64,000 nt of DNA from Hexactinellida sp. DTS-2022 (lineage: Eukaryota > Porifera > Hexactinellida): NCBI GenBank assembly GCA_028753945.1, contig JAPNXP010000014.1:4464001-4528000 (forward strand). Direction: 5' to 3'. A program made the translations under genes and the position numbers. The notes beneath the pieces are model-generated. The model was given only the letters and a program-made list of their open reading frames with translations, made no database searches and had not been told where the DNA came from. Below are positions 53,857 through 64,000 of the stretch, piece by piece. Numbering within the stretch: the stretch's first letter is position 1; every line of letters starts with the position of its first letter.

Positions 53857-54780
53857 GAGTAGGAGTATTGACATTTATGAGAGTAGGACTAATGCCTACA
53901 CTTCAAATTAGTAGGACTAACGCCTACACTTCAAATTAGTAGGACTAACGCCAGTATTAAGAGTAGGACTAACGCCTACACTTCACATTAGTAGGACTAA
54001 CACCAGTATTAAGAGTAGGACTAATGCCTACACTGAGAGTTGGACTAACGCCTACACATGCAGTAGGACTAAAGCATGCGACCCAAGCTTTAGACTTGAT
54101 GAAAGAATTAGGGGTGCGCGTCGTTAGTCCTACTCCACATGTAGACGTTAGTCCTAATTCTGATATGTAGATGTTAGTCCTACTCTTGTCAATTGTAGGC
54201 GTTAGTCCTACTCTAGATACTGTCGTTAGTCCTACTCTTGATACTGTCATTAGTCCTACTCTTGATACTGTCATTAGTCCTACTCTAGATACTGTCGTTA
54301 GTCCTACTCTTGTCAAGTGTAGGCGTTAGTCCTACTCTAGATACTGTCGTTAGTCCTACTCTTGTCAAGTGTAGGCGTTAGTCCTACTCTTGATACTGTC
54401 GTTAGTCCTACTCTTGTCAAGTGTAGGCGTTAGTCCTACTCTAGATACTGTCGTTAGTCCTACTCTTGATACTGTCGTTAGTCCTACTCTAGATACTGTC
54501 GTTAGTCCTACTCTTGTCAAGTGTAGGCGTTAGTCCTACTCTAGATACTGTCGGTAGTCCTACTCTTGTCAATTGTAGGCGTTAGTCCTACTCTAGATAC
54601 TGTCGTTAGTCCTACTCTAGATACTGTCGTTAGTCCTACTCTTGATACTGTCGTTAGTCCTACTCTAGATACTGTCGTTAGTCCTACTCTAGATACTGTC
54701 GTTAGTCCTACTCTTGTCAAGAGTATGCGTTAGTCCTACTCTCAATCTCGTTAATGGCTTAGTCCTACTATTTTCAAGAT
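53857..54780. repeat. Inverted minisatellite block (GTAGGACTAACGCCTACAC)
   Basis: At 53857-54085 the unit reads AGTAGGACTAACGCCTACAC in plus orientation. From 54117 to 54780 it reads in the opposite sense, as about 25 copies of GTTAGTCCTACTCTWGATACTGTC and the TGTCAAGTGTAGGC variant. The two arrays face each other across a short unique spacer, so the block can fold back. It resembles tandem-repeat-ended MULE-type elements, but no TSD was found. Confidence 0.85.
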
Positions 54781-55073
54781 TAGATGGCTTTAGTCTTACT
54801 CTTTTCACAGTTATACAGAATAAAACTTAGTGTAGTGTGAATTTTGAATTTTCATTGTAGCCTGGATATTCAATGACAATTGAAAATTCCAATTTCACAC
54901 CACAATTGGACCTTATTACGTATATATGTCTTCGCATTTGTTAACGCATCAAATGTCACTTCTGACTAATTGAGTATATGTGTGTGGCAATAACAATATT
55001 ACCCAGCACTAGTTAATTGTATAAGCATGACTAATGTAAGCATTTTAACATTACGTACTACTTTTCTTAAAAT

Positions 55074-56635
55074 ATGGAATATAACACCGAAGAATATCAA
55101 CGCGGAGGAGGCAAACCCATTACAACTTCAGATGGATATAAATATTTTTCCAATAGGAAAAAGTCTGATTGCGTTTACTTAAAATGTGTCCTTTTCAGGA
55201 ATGGTTGCAAAGGCAGCGCTAAATTGAATACTCAGGTTAATTAATTTGGTTTATCCAAAGTCATTGCATAATCATGAATATGATGCATATAATTCGGAAG
55301 TGTGCATTAAAATCTACATGTAGGACAAGGGCATATAATTCTCGCGACAACCTTCGCGACTTATTTAATGATGTTACTAGAACCGACCCTTCAACTCATA
55401 AAGTCATTTTCAAGGAGTGCGAGTCTCTAATGTTTAGAGCAAGAAGAACCTCACAACCGATAATTCCAAAGTCTGCGATTGAATTTTGTACTCTATTACC
55501 AACAACGAATTTTGCAATGAATTTTAAGGCAACAGTCACTTTAGATGAGAGAATAGCAGTGATATTTTTCTCAGAAAAAATTCACAACATAATTGGAGAT
55601 ATTTTTGATATCCAATTTATGTGGTACCAAAGATATTTTATCAATTGTTTACTATTTTTATTTCAATTGGCACGCACACTATCCCAGCTATTCATTGTTT
55701 GATGACTCATAAAGATGAGGAATTGTATACCGAAGTTATCCTGAAAATAAAAGATCTTTTCCCGCAATTCCAACCAACAAACATGATGTCTGATTGGGAA
55801 AGAGGATCTCGAAACGCATTTAAACATGCTTATCCAGGAACTAGAATCTATGGATGTTGGTTCCATTACACGCAAGCTATTTGGCGTAAAATAAAAAAGT
55901 ATGGATTAACCTCATGTTATCGAAATAACCCAGAGTTAGCTTTATTTGTAAAGAAAATAATGTCAATTCCACACCTACCATGCGATTTAATACACTCTAC
56001 TTACTCTGTTCTCCAACCTCCAGCTTTACAACAAATAGATAAGTCGAAACTTGATGGTTTTCTTAGATATTTTTAAAAGATATTGGCTATCATCAGTTTT
56101 CGATTTAGAAAATGTAACAGATAATGGCGCTGAGTCTTATCATGCAAAGTTGAAATGTGTATTCAAGACTATTCATCCATGCATTTGGAATTTTTTGCAT
56201 ACTTTTAATGATTTAATTACGGATTATGATAATTATATCTCTCGATTAGCATTAGGAAGAGAAATCACTCAAAAATAACATTGCACATCGAAAAGAGCGC
56301 AGAGAAAGACTTACAAGTGGTGTATATACTCCATGGGAATTTTTAGCCTCTATAACCCATTCGCTTACAAACAAAATTACATTAGATGAATCTACTAGTA
56401 TCGTAAACATTTCTGATGATTCGGATGAAAGCAATAGAGAAGAACAGGGAAATGGATTAGATAATCAAAATTTTTGCGTCGTTTGCCTAAATGTACGGCA
56501 GGCCACATGGTTGTTCTTACCGTGCAAACATGCAACTGTTGCACCCAGTGTACCAACACTATTACAGAATTAGCACAGACCTGTCCCACCTGCAGAACTC
56601 CAATCCTAGACAAGTTCCTGATATATTTAAACTAA
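55074..56635 (+). pseudogene. FLYWCH-MULE-RING transposase, copy 2
   Basis: This is a close copy of 25973-27073 plus 51885-52391 over its whole length, without the large insertion. Open pieces lie at 55274-55702, 55621-56076 and 56051-56278, interrupted by frameshifts near 55240, 55300, 55615 and 56075 and by small deletions near 56270 and 56535. FLYWCH, MULE and RING parts are all recognisable (CVVCLNVRQATWLFLPCKHA read across one shift). The target site of the composite is intact at 56136-56143. It shares the 3' tail ending AAAATAAACGAATGTAATAA. Confidence 0.88.
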
Positions 56636-57069
56636 TTCGATCTTTTATCTCATTCCTCAGCTGAAATTAATATTTTTGCTTACATTTTCTTTATTGTTTT
56701 TGTCAATTAAATCTCTCCATCTGAATTTTCTTTCAAAATATTTGGCAAAATAAACGAATGTAATAAATTTTCAGGATATGACTAAGGCGAGGCGCCTGCA
56801 ACTGTTAGAATTTCGATGTTGTCACTTGTCAGAATTTGTTGAGTTGCCATTTGTTAGATTATGAAGTTGTCATTTGTTAGAATTTATCAAGTTGTCATCT
56901 TAACATATAATTGGCGCTGGTATGTAGAGGTGTTGTATAAGGAGTATGGTTTTCATTTGTAGATAATTGTAAGTATAAAAAAAGATAGGTAAGAAATAGA
57001 AAATATGAAGAACAACAGAAACACAATTTAAATAGAATTTGGAGAAATTCAAGTAAATTAATTTGTTAA

Positions 57070-57500
57070 TTAATATCTGAAAAGTATTTTCGATGGGAGA
57101 ACGACAGACAGGGATGTTTGACCAAGTTGTTCGATTTTGTCGCTACAATTTCCGCAACAATTCGCATGTTTGAACAGCATAAATAGCCATGTAGTATCGC
57201 GTGACATTAAACAAACCAAGCACATGTTTGTAGTAGTGATATTATGTCGCAATGTACTTACAGAGGAATCATCATTGTCATCTGAACAGGAGCCGCTTTT
57301 ATTTGTTTCTGTAAAAGAACCCACTGTATGGCTGATTGCCTTAACACATTCCAATGCGGAATATTTACCTTCAACAATATATTCTTTATATTTCTGTCGC
57401 CGCTGGTCGTTTAGCACATTTTTCTTCTTCCTTTCCCTTGTATTCCGTAAACCTTCATTAATATTGCAATTTCGTTGTTTGTGTTCACTATAATTTCATT
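57070..57500 (-). pseudogene. C-terminal fragment of a third, divergent MULE-RING gene
   Basis: The minus strand reads RNTRERKKK, then after one shift VLNDQRRQKYKEYIVEGKYS, ECVKAISHTVGSF and a RING-like end CLVCLMSRDTTWLFMLFKHANCCGNC. This aligns part by part with the C-terminus of the copies at 51885 and 55074 but differs at most positions. A last frameshift separates the final PVCRSPIENTF. It is transcribed in the opposite direction and no MULE core is seen upstream. Confidence 0.7.
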
Positions 57501-57594
57501 CAGTGTATCCAGAAATTTCCATAATCTTGGCTTGCTACACTTTTTAAGGACTTTAGTCTTCCGTGATAATTTTCTGCTCCATTATTTGCATAGA

Positions 57595-57997
57595 TGCATT
57601 ATACGATTATACCTTATACGTTCGGGGAGCTTATAATGGACCTTATATACGTTAAAATCGTTATACGTTATACGTCGTATGATGATTATATGTTACGTAT
57701 GATGGCATTATACGTTCACCTATCGTATAATGGTACCATATATACGTTATACGTTACGTATAACGCAACTATGATTATTTGTGGCCATTTTATGGTGCCA
57801 AACAGATAATTCTTCAGGTGGAACTTGGCAATCTAACTCTGGCCTGTAGAGCGGATACGGACTAAAATAAAACCAAGGCAGTAAGATTAGAACTGGGCCA
57901 CTATACTATAGTATAGTCGGCACAGTAATAACTATCCAAGGCAGTCATTTCAATACTGGGCCAGTGGGCCACTATACTATAGTATAGTCGGCACAGT
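57595..57997. repeat. TATACGTTA-rich tract and CTATACTATAGTATAGTCGGC repeats
   Basis: 57595-57770 is a quasi-palindromic low-complexity tract of TTATACGTTATACGT variants. 57859-57997 has two copies of a repeat with CCACTATACTATAGTATAGTC and CCAAGGCAGT, related to 15700-15750, 16464-16573 and 39935-39965. Confidence 0.7.
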
Positions 57998-58019
57998 ATA
58001 TCTATACTATTAAAACACA

Positions 58020-59904
58020 AGCCTGGGTATATATATATATATATATATATTTGTTTGTATGTTCCGAGTTGATTGAAGAAAGTGGACTGTAAAAAGAAAG
58101 CTAATAGATTGTCAAGTTAATACCATAACAACCAATGAAGTACTTTGATACTTTAAAGTTAGACAATTGCACAAGTTTAGATAGTCTGTAATAAATTAAA
58201 TTAATCAACTAAATAAATATTTCCTAAATTTCCATATCACCATAGCAACCATTGACGTACTCATGGCCTACTTAATATACGGCTATATATGTCGCCGAGA
58301 AGGCCATAAAACAAAGAGGCCAGTTTCTAATTTTCAAAATGGAGAATTGATCTTTATTCGAATAATTAGCAATGATAGAGCTGAAAAGTGTATTATAACT
58401 ATATAGGAATATGGTATCCAGGTATACATAGCACCCTCCCGAATTGTGATATGTCATCATCTGATGACGTTATGGTTATTTTGGTTTCGAATTATCTTGT
58501 TTTTCTAGCACACTTTTAACATAGTTAAACGCAAGATAATTCGACTTGGTGTTAGAATATAAAACACAATTAACGGACGCTTCGCGACCTTACCAACCTC
58601 AAGAAATCACTCATAATAAATAAGTTAAGCCTGTGAATTGTTAATTACACGTATATTATTTTATTCAGATTAGTTTGTCACAATTTGGGAGTCAAGGCAA
58701 TTCAACTTATCAATTAAAATGCTATTTAATACCAAGATTTTCCTCCAGGCAATAAATTGTTGGATCAATATGTCATTTACAATGCAGAAGATATATGCGG
58801 GTAAATCGTTGAACATCTTTGATAGTAATATCATGCATAATTATGTGATTGACGTAGCAAAAATAAATCACCAATAGAAGTAATTGATGTAAGCCAAACT
58901 GGATTAATCAAAGTATGCAATCTCGGAAAAATGTAGGGGAAGATTAAATCTACAAAACACAATTTGAGCCATGAGGAAGAAGTTGGAGGTGCGTTTTTGA
59001 TAATATCTGCGCAGATCAAAAGTGAAAATTGTTAAATTTTGAAGAGAAATACAATACAATATATATTATAATGTGACAAATTTGTGTCGTCTGAATCAAA
59101 ATACTAGGAGTCAATCCAAATTAGTTCCTACGTGAGGCAATAATCCCATAAATCGTACGTGTGCTTCATTTTATCCTGCCTTGTCATCTAAAATTGTGGC
59201 GATTCGGACAAAAACTAATTAGTTATTCCTAAATACACTAAACTTCCTATATCCGGGCACTTTTAACGAAGGGTGCCCGTAACTGGGAATTTACCCGCAT
59301 CTCAGAAAGTGTCTTGTCCATATTTTTATCATTAAACGTGATTATAGTAATAAGTACTTGTTTAGTTTGAGTATCATCAATAAGGGTGCCCGTTTGGAAG
59401 GTTGATGTTATGCGCTTTTAAGACTTCAGAATGCCGATATTTTGTTTGGAAGACGTTAAGACCAATTCATCGTTGTGAACGTCTAAAATTACCCTTGCAT
59501 GCCAATTTGTATTTTCTAGAGCATATTGTCTTCCCTAACAATTCTAGACTAACACACACAAAAGCAGACAACAATTGTGCCTTTAATATATGGATAGATA
59601 ACTTTTATTGCTAAAAATGTCACGAAGTACTTATTTACCTGGTGTTGCTAAAATTTTATTGAAACATCGGGTTTAGCTCATGCAAACTATTCATTATATT
59701 TTGAAATTTTTTCGGCGGAAACTAGTTTCTACTCCCAAATCAATCCCATTTCCTGGCCAAGTTGACCTAAACTGGGCCTAAGAATGAAGTGGGCCTAGGG
59801 CTTTAGCCCGAGCAGCCCTATTGTAAATCCGCTACTGAGTATAAGATAGATCTGTATTAGATTAATTATATTATTGAAAAAGTCAATTCGTAACTGAAAC
59901 TAAA
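58020..59904. other. Upstream region of the NHL gene split by inserted DNA
   Basis: 58190-58262 (with CATAGCAACCATTGACGTAC) matches DNA upstream of the NHL gene at 37790. The match then stops and resumes at about 59830 (GTATAAGATAGATCTGTATTA). The 1.57 kb between is therefore inserted: its right end reads AAATCCGCTACTG, hAT-like, and its left part resembles the foldback arms (TATACGGCTATATATG). I find no gene in it. A (TA)n run lies at 58030-58050. Confidence 0.6.
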
Positions 59905-61140
59905 ATGGCCACTAATATGCCTATAAATGTTATTTCAGATAAAATGGCCCATTTCAACAATGTCGCCACATTCGTCCACCAAACATTTGATCCCCTAATC
60001 GATCAGCTGATCGCGAGCAGGGACGCTCTCCTCCAGAGGGTCCGTGAGCTGCGAGAGGACCACAGGAACAAAGAGGCTACTCGTATCGCTGCCATAAAAG
60101 AACTGGAAAGGATACAACAACAAATGCAGGAAATGAGCATAAAGGTAAACCCAATCCTAAAGTACCATGAACAGGCCAAACAAGCCTACCAACAGGGCAT
60201 GAAGGACCTGGGCCCATCTGCCACATTCCTATGTCCCGTCTTCAGGTGTCAAAACACCCACACAATCCGACAGTTGATATCCGAGCTAGGAGAGATAGTC
60301 TCCTGTGAGATACCGGACTATTCTCTCAAGCGAGAACCGGTAATAACAGCTGGGAAGTTAGGTGCAGGTGCTAATGAGTTGAATGCCAGAGGAATAGCAT
60401 TCTATGAATCCACTGAGCTAATGTATGTAGCAGATATTGAGAACAGTCGTGTGCAAATAGTGTCGTTAAAGGGAGAGTTTGTGACACAATTCAGGAATGA
60501 TAAGCTAGGGAGGCCATGGGGAATAGCTATTAATAATGAGTCCATATTCGTAACTGATATAGGGAACCATGCATTGTTACAGTTGCGAAAGAAAGATTTC
60601 AAACTCATCAACAGAACTGGAACTAAAGGCAACAAGGAAGGAGAGTTTAACTATCCCTATGGTCTCTCTACCGACACCAACGGAGATGTGTTAGTTGCAG
60701 ACAGCTACAATCACAGACTGTGTGTTTACTCGAAACTCCTCAAATTCAAGTCCTGTATCGGAATAGGACAGCTGCATTACCCTACAGATGTTAAGCTGTC
60801 GTCTGATCGAATCGTAGTCGTAGACAGGAGTCCAAAATGTGTCCATTTCTTTTCTCGAGAAGGACAACCCTTCAGCTCCTGTGTCTCTCTAGGGACAGGG
60901 GGCAGTTTGGTCGCTACCCCTCTCTTCTTCTGTTTGGACTCAGCTGGTAATATTATAATTAGCGACTTTGAGAGTAATGCCATCAAGGTATATACGGAAT
61001 CTGGACAGAATATTCACACTTTGGGAAGGAGAGGAGAGGAAAGGGGAGAGTTTATCAGGCCTTATGGAGTTTGTATTTCCAAAGTTGGAACTATTTGTGT
61101 TGTATCTCGTAACCCCAACTATACTCTGCAATGTTTCTAA
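59905..61140 (+). CDS. Coiled-coil/NHL-repeat protein, 411 residues (intact)
   Basis: This paralogue of 37790-39025 has the same length and no lesion. Coiled coil about residues 25-110 (LIASRDALLQRVRELREDHR); NHL-like repeats include GIAFYESTELMYVAD, WGIAINNESIFVTD, YPYGLSTDTNGDVLVAD, FFCLDSAGNIIISDFESNAI and YGVCISKVGTICVVS. Most differences from the paralogue are substitutions on the exposed propeller loops, as often seen in proteins that bind variable partners; this is by eye only. Like it, there is no RING or B-box. It faces an inverted pseudogene copy starting 63 bp downstream. Confidence 0.85.
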   Translation: MATNMPINVISDKMAHFNNVATFVHQTFDPLIDQLIASRDALLQRVRELREDHRNKEATRIAAIKELERIQQQMQEMSIKVNPILKYHEQAKQAYQQGMKDLGPSATFLCPVFRCQNTHTIRQLISELGEIVSCEIPDYSLKREPVITAGKLGAGANELNARGIAFYESTELMYVADIENSRVQIVSLKGEFVTQFRNDKLGRPWGIAINNESIFVTDIGNHALLQLRKKDFKLINRTGTKGNKEGEFNYPYGLSTDTNGDVLVADSYNHRLCVYSKLLKFKSCIGIGQLHYPTDVKLSSDRIVVVDRSPKCVHFFSREGQPFSSCVSLGTGGSLVATPLFFCLDSAGNIIISDFESNAIKVYTESGQNIHTLGRRGEERGEFIRPYGVCISKVGTICVVSRNPNYTLQCF

Positions 61141-61313
61141 TTTGTTTGTTTTCATTATTTGGTTATTTTATTGCTTCTATAAAATGTCGCGGACCGAATA
61201 AGAGTCAAATGAAATTTTAGTTAAATCCTATCTGCTACTAACACAACTCCGTTCGTGTCGATACAGAGACCATAGGGATAGTTAAACTCTCCTTCCTTGT
61301 TGCCTTTAGACTT

Positions 61314-62183
61314 CAGGATTGCCAACCCTCCCGATTTGGCGGGAGTCTCCCGATTTTTGCCTTTTTTCCTCCCATCCTCCCGACCTCCCGCCAAACTTTT
61401 CAAACTCCCGCTTTTTTGGAAATTGTTTCTATATTATTATTTTATGATATATAAGTAAATAACTGGATTTTTTGCTAAAATTAGTCAAGATACGAGTACC
61501 AAGTTTTGTTCTACTCATGTATACTTGTTAGTAGATAAGATTATTTAGCCCCTTATTAGTACACTGTACTATTATGTTTTAATTCGAATTTGGAAGAAAT
61601 TCTTAATCTCGGATGGCCTTGCGCCTACATCCTCCAGAAAGTTGCGTTGATATACTAGATCCGATGCTGATTTTTTTCTCGTTTAGTTTATATGTCGATC
61701 TATGCAACCACGTGTGGATTAAGTTTACAACACAATTTACAAATCTGATGGCCTAATCGTCATGAAATTCCTTGAAATCTCAAGAAAAATGTTCATAAAT
61801 TACGAGAACTTTCGAAGATATTTATACTGCTGCTATGTATATCTGAAAAAAAACATAATATTTGTAAAAATATTATAATTCGTTAATCTAGCTATCTCGT
61901 TTTTGTTGTATTATTGCATATATTGGGTGAATATGAGATACGCGGCAAGAAATTTGATAGATAGAACTATCAAAATAAGCGTTTCCTAATTGTAGATATC
62001 CAAACATAAAAAATAATCATATTGTATCGTTCTATTCATGGTAGATTCAAAAGAAATGGCATATATTTTGAGTCTCCCGCTTTTCTCCCGTTTTTTCATC
62101 TTCGACCTCACGATTTTTTGGTAAACTCCCGCCAAAATTGGCAAAATCTCCCGCTTTTTGGTTTTCAGAGGTTGGCAACCCTG
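61314..62183. mobile_element. hAT-type element, GGGTTGCCAACC family
   Basis: The 870-bp element has ends CAGGATTGCCAACCCTCCCG and GAGGTTGGCAACCCTG. The target CTTTAGTT is duplicated; the left copy has two extra bases (CTTTAGACTT at 61304-61313), the right is 62184-62191. Subterminal parts repeat GGCGGGAGTCTCCCG-like motifs. It splits the NHL pseudogene at the codons for GTK|GNK. A fragment of the same family is at 15524-15690. Confidence 0.8.
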
Positions 62184-62367
62184 CTTTAGTTCCAGTTCTG
62201 TTGATGAGTTTGGAATCTTTCTTTCGGAACTGGAACAATGCATGGTGCCATATGTCAGTTACGAATATGGACTCATTCTTAACAGCTATTCCCCATGGAT
62301 GCCTGAGCTTATCATTCCTGAATTGTGTCACAAGCTCTCCCTTTAACGACACTTATTTGCACACAAG

Positions 62368-62550
62368 CAGGGTATCATCTAGGCGTGCGACGCGCCTCCA
62401 GGCGAGTAATTTTGGAAGGAAATTTCTATAGGCGCGCGAAAATCGAGAGATGCACCCATAGATGTAATACAAATTGTGTATTTTAGGCGCGTGTGAGCGA
62501 GCTCAAACTTAATCTAGTCGCGCAGAAAATTTTTCCTGGATGAAAGCCTG
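62368..62550. mobile_element. hAT-type element, CAGGGTTTCATCCAGG family
   Basis: The 183-bp element has ends CAGGGTATCATCTAGG and CCTGGATGAAAGCCTG, flanked by CACACAAG (62360-62367) and CACACGAG (62551-62558), an 8-bp TSD with one later change. It is inserted in the NHL pseudogene. Confidence 0.88.
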
Positions 62551-63480
62551 CACACGAGTGTTCCAATAATCTGCAATGTACATTAGTTCAGTGGATTCAT
62601 CGAGTGCTATTCCTGAGTTTTTCAACTCATTAGCACCTGCACCTAACTTCTCAGTTGTTAGTATCGGTTCTCTCTTGAGAGAATAGTCCGGTATCTCACT
62701 CGAGACTATCTCTCTTAACTCGGATATCAGCTGCCGGATTGTGTCCTTATTTTGACACCTGAAGACGGGACATAGGAATGTGGCAGATGGTCCTGCATTT
62801 GTTGTTGTAACCTTTTCAGTTCTTCTATGGCAGCGATACGAGTGGCCTCTTTGTTTTTGTGGTCCTCTCGCAGCTGGAGGACCCTCTGGAGGACAGTGTC
62901 CCTCCTCGCGATCAGCTGATCGATTAGGCGATCAAATGTTTGGAGGATGAAAGTGGCGACATTGTCGAAATGTGCTATTTTATCGGAATTAGTGGCCATT
63001 TAGTTTTAGTTACGAATTGAGTTAATCAAATAATATATAAATAGTCTATACAACTGATCGATTTTATACTCGATTAACTTGTTAATACCAAAGTACGTCA
63101 ATGAGTTGCTATGGTGATATTAGGGAATTTTTAATTACCAATGTGTCTACTGTGATTCAATTAAAAATTATCAGGAATCGTTTATCGGTTCAAAGTTGTA
63201 TTCTATAAGTTTTGGATTATTCCCTTTCTGCCACAAACAACAGTTTATTCTTATCCTATAGGCACAATATTTCGTTTGCCAAACTATAGTTTGATTCATG
63301 ATTATAATTATACGATCTAAATTTAATGCAAACAATACTTGTTTTTAGCATTTTATTCATTGTCGAGTTAGGCCTTAGTTAATTGAAAATTGTCCCAGGT
63401 CTACACGAAGGATGCGGGCGGCATCTCATTGTCATTATCTCCGTTATTGATGACGTCATAGCTAAGTATCTGCTTATAAA

Positions 63481-64000
63481 CAAGGTTTCATCCAGGTGTG
63501 TAAATTTATTTGGAAGCAATCAGACATGGGGTCAAGCCCTTTCAAAAGGGCTTAAGTCCAAGCCCATCCCTTATCAGAAGGGCTTAAGCCCAAGCCCTTT
63601 TTCTAAGCCCTTTTTCAAAAAGGGCTTAAGTCCAAGCTCAAGCCCTTAATATAGGGCTTAAGTCCGGACTTAAGTCTTTTACTCTAATTATTTAGAAATC
63701 CATACCGTATTTTATTGAATAAGTGCCTTGAAAAGAGCTTGAAAAAGGGCTTGAAAAGGGCTTGAAGCTCATCTATAAGGGGCTCAAGTCCAAGTCCGGA
63801 CTTAAGCCCTTTTGTTAAAGGAGGACTTAAGTCAGGATTTAAGCCCTCTCAAAAATGGGCTTAAGTCCAAAGGGCTTAAGCCCTTTGGGGCTTGACCCCA
63901 TGCCTGGAAGCAATTATAGGCGCGCGAAAATCGAGAGTATACTTAATTCATATAGTAGGGCAGCTTAAGCCCATATTTTGGATGGATGTGGACATCCCGG
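63481..64000. mobile_element. CAGGGTTTCATCCAGG-family copy, runs off the window or ends nearby
   Basis: It starts CAAGGTTTCATCCAGG and continues, across the insertion 63521-63906, with TATAGGCGCGCGAAAATCGA, matching 62368-62550. Its right end is not seen before 64000. Confidence 0.65.
63521..63906. mobile_element. hAT-type element built of GGGCTTAAGCCC units
   Basis: The 386-bp element has ends CAGACATGGGGTCAAGCCC and GGGCTTGACCCCATGCCTG and a perfect 8-bp duplication GAAGCAAT at 63513-63520 and 63907-63914. The interior is almost wholly made of AAAGGGCTTAAGTCCAAGCC variants in both orientations. It is nested in the CATCCAGG-family element. Confidence 0.9.

Larger units (their letters stand above)
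61203..63000 (-). pseudogene. Inverted NHL-gene pseudogene with two transposon insertions
   Basis: From ATG 63000 it reads MATNSDKIAHFDNVATFILQ and the coiled coil, then shifts frame after QQQMQ through a deletion of about 90 bp. 62690-62560 continues the middle part, 62359-62190 gives RHPWGIAVKNESIFVTD and LINRTGTK, and 61312-61203 gives NKEGEFNYPYGL. It ends at about residue 255 of the 411-residue family, so the 3' 40% is missing. Insertions at 62368-62550 and 61314-62183 interrupt it. Its upstream flank (63001-63170) still matches the promoter regions of the two intact genes. Confidence 0.88.

Noticed and set aside
54117-54780. Possible CRISPR-like array in the GTTAGTCCTACTC repeats
   Set aside because: The 'spacers' are the same two variants again and again, and the unit also occurs inverted nearby; it is a minisatellite.
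58030-58160. Helitron or LINE end suggested by TATACTATTAAAACACAAG followed by TTTGTTTGTATG
   Set aside because: Only a loose resemblance to repeat ends seen in other invertebrates; no replicase, reverse transcriptase, hairpin-CTRR end or poly-A tail is visible here.

Overview
The window looks like nuclear DNA of an early-branching animal, most likely a sponge. This is inferred from the mix of spliced animal housekeeping genes, a large multi-repeat cadherin, several coiled-coil/NHL-repeat proteins and AT-rich intergenic DNA; no sequence here proves the taxon. There are no rRNA or tRNA genes and no CRISPR-like features that I can see.

Housekeeping block, 1-15 kb. All but two genes are on the minus strand: EXOSC1/CSL4 (959-1582), a nucleobindin (2257-3366) and a seven-exon MCM2 (3837-14984). 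Inside the 4.4-kb sixth intron of MCM2, on the opposite strand, lie two single-exon genes: Integrator subunit 5 (4725-7571) and the SNARE BNIP1/Sec20 (7742-8416). These genes are intact, with clean splice junctions.

Repeat-rich block, 15-25 kb. GGTCCGGCCGGACC-type repeats and a 520-bp hairpin lead into decayed Ulp1/PHD and KDZ-like transposon genes. One intact 644-residue multi-pass membrane protein of unknown family follows (19909-21843). A dead hAT transposase then carries three hAT-type elements nested inside each other, each with its own 8-bp target-site duplication (TSD).

Composite block, 26-52 kb. A FLYWCH-MULE-RING transposase gene is split into two halves that lie 24.8 kb apart. Both junctions carry the same 8-bp duplication (CTTATCAT) next to hAT-type ends, and the in-frame halves join perfectly once one duplication is removed. 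The simplest reading is that 27074-51876 was inserted as a single unit bounded by two related short hAT elements, a macrotransposon. Its cargo includes the 3' part of a cadherin gene (5'-truncated, with one stop and two frameshifts), two NHL genes, an intact hAT with its TSD, and an intact MULE with tandem-repeat ends.

Distal block, 52-64 kb. It holds a non-autonomous MULE with a 10-bp TSD, a large inverted minisatellite, a second FLYWCH-MULE-RING copy that keeps the uninterrupted target site, a third divergent RING fragment, an intact NHL gene and an inverted NHL pseudogene cut by two hAT-type insertions. The window ends in a hAT-type element inserted in another.

Overall, host genes are concentrated in the first 15 kb. 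Most of the rest is a layered record of DNA transposons (hAT, MULE, pogo/Tc-like TA-target elements, foldback elements), with NHL and cadherin genes or gene pieces between them.
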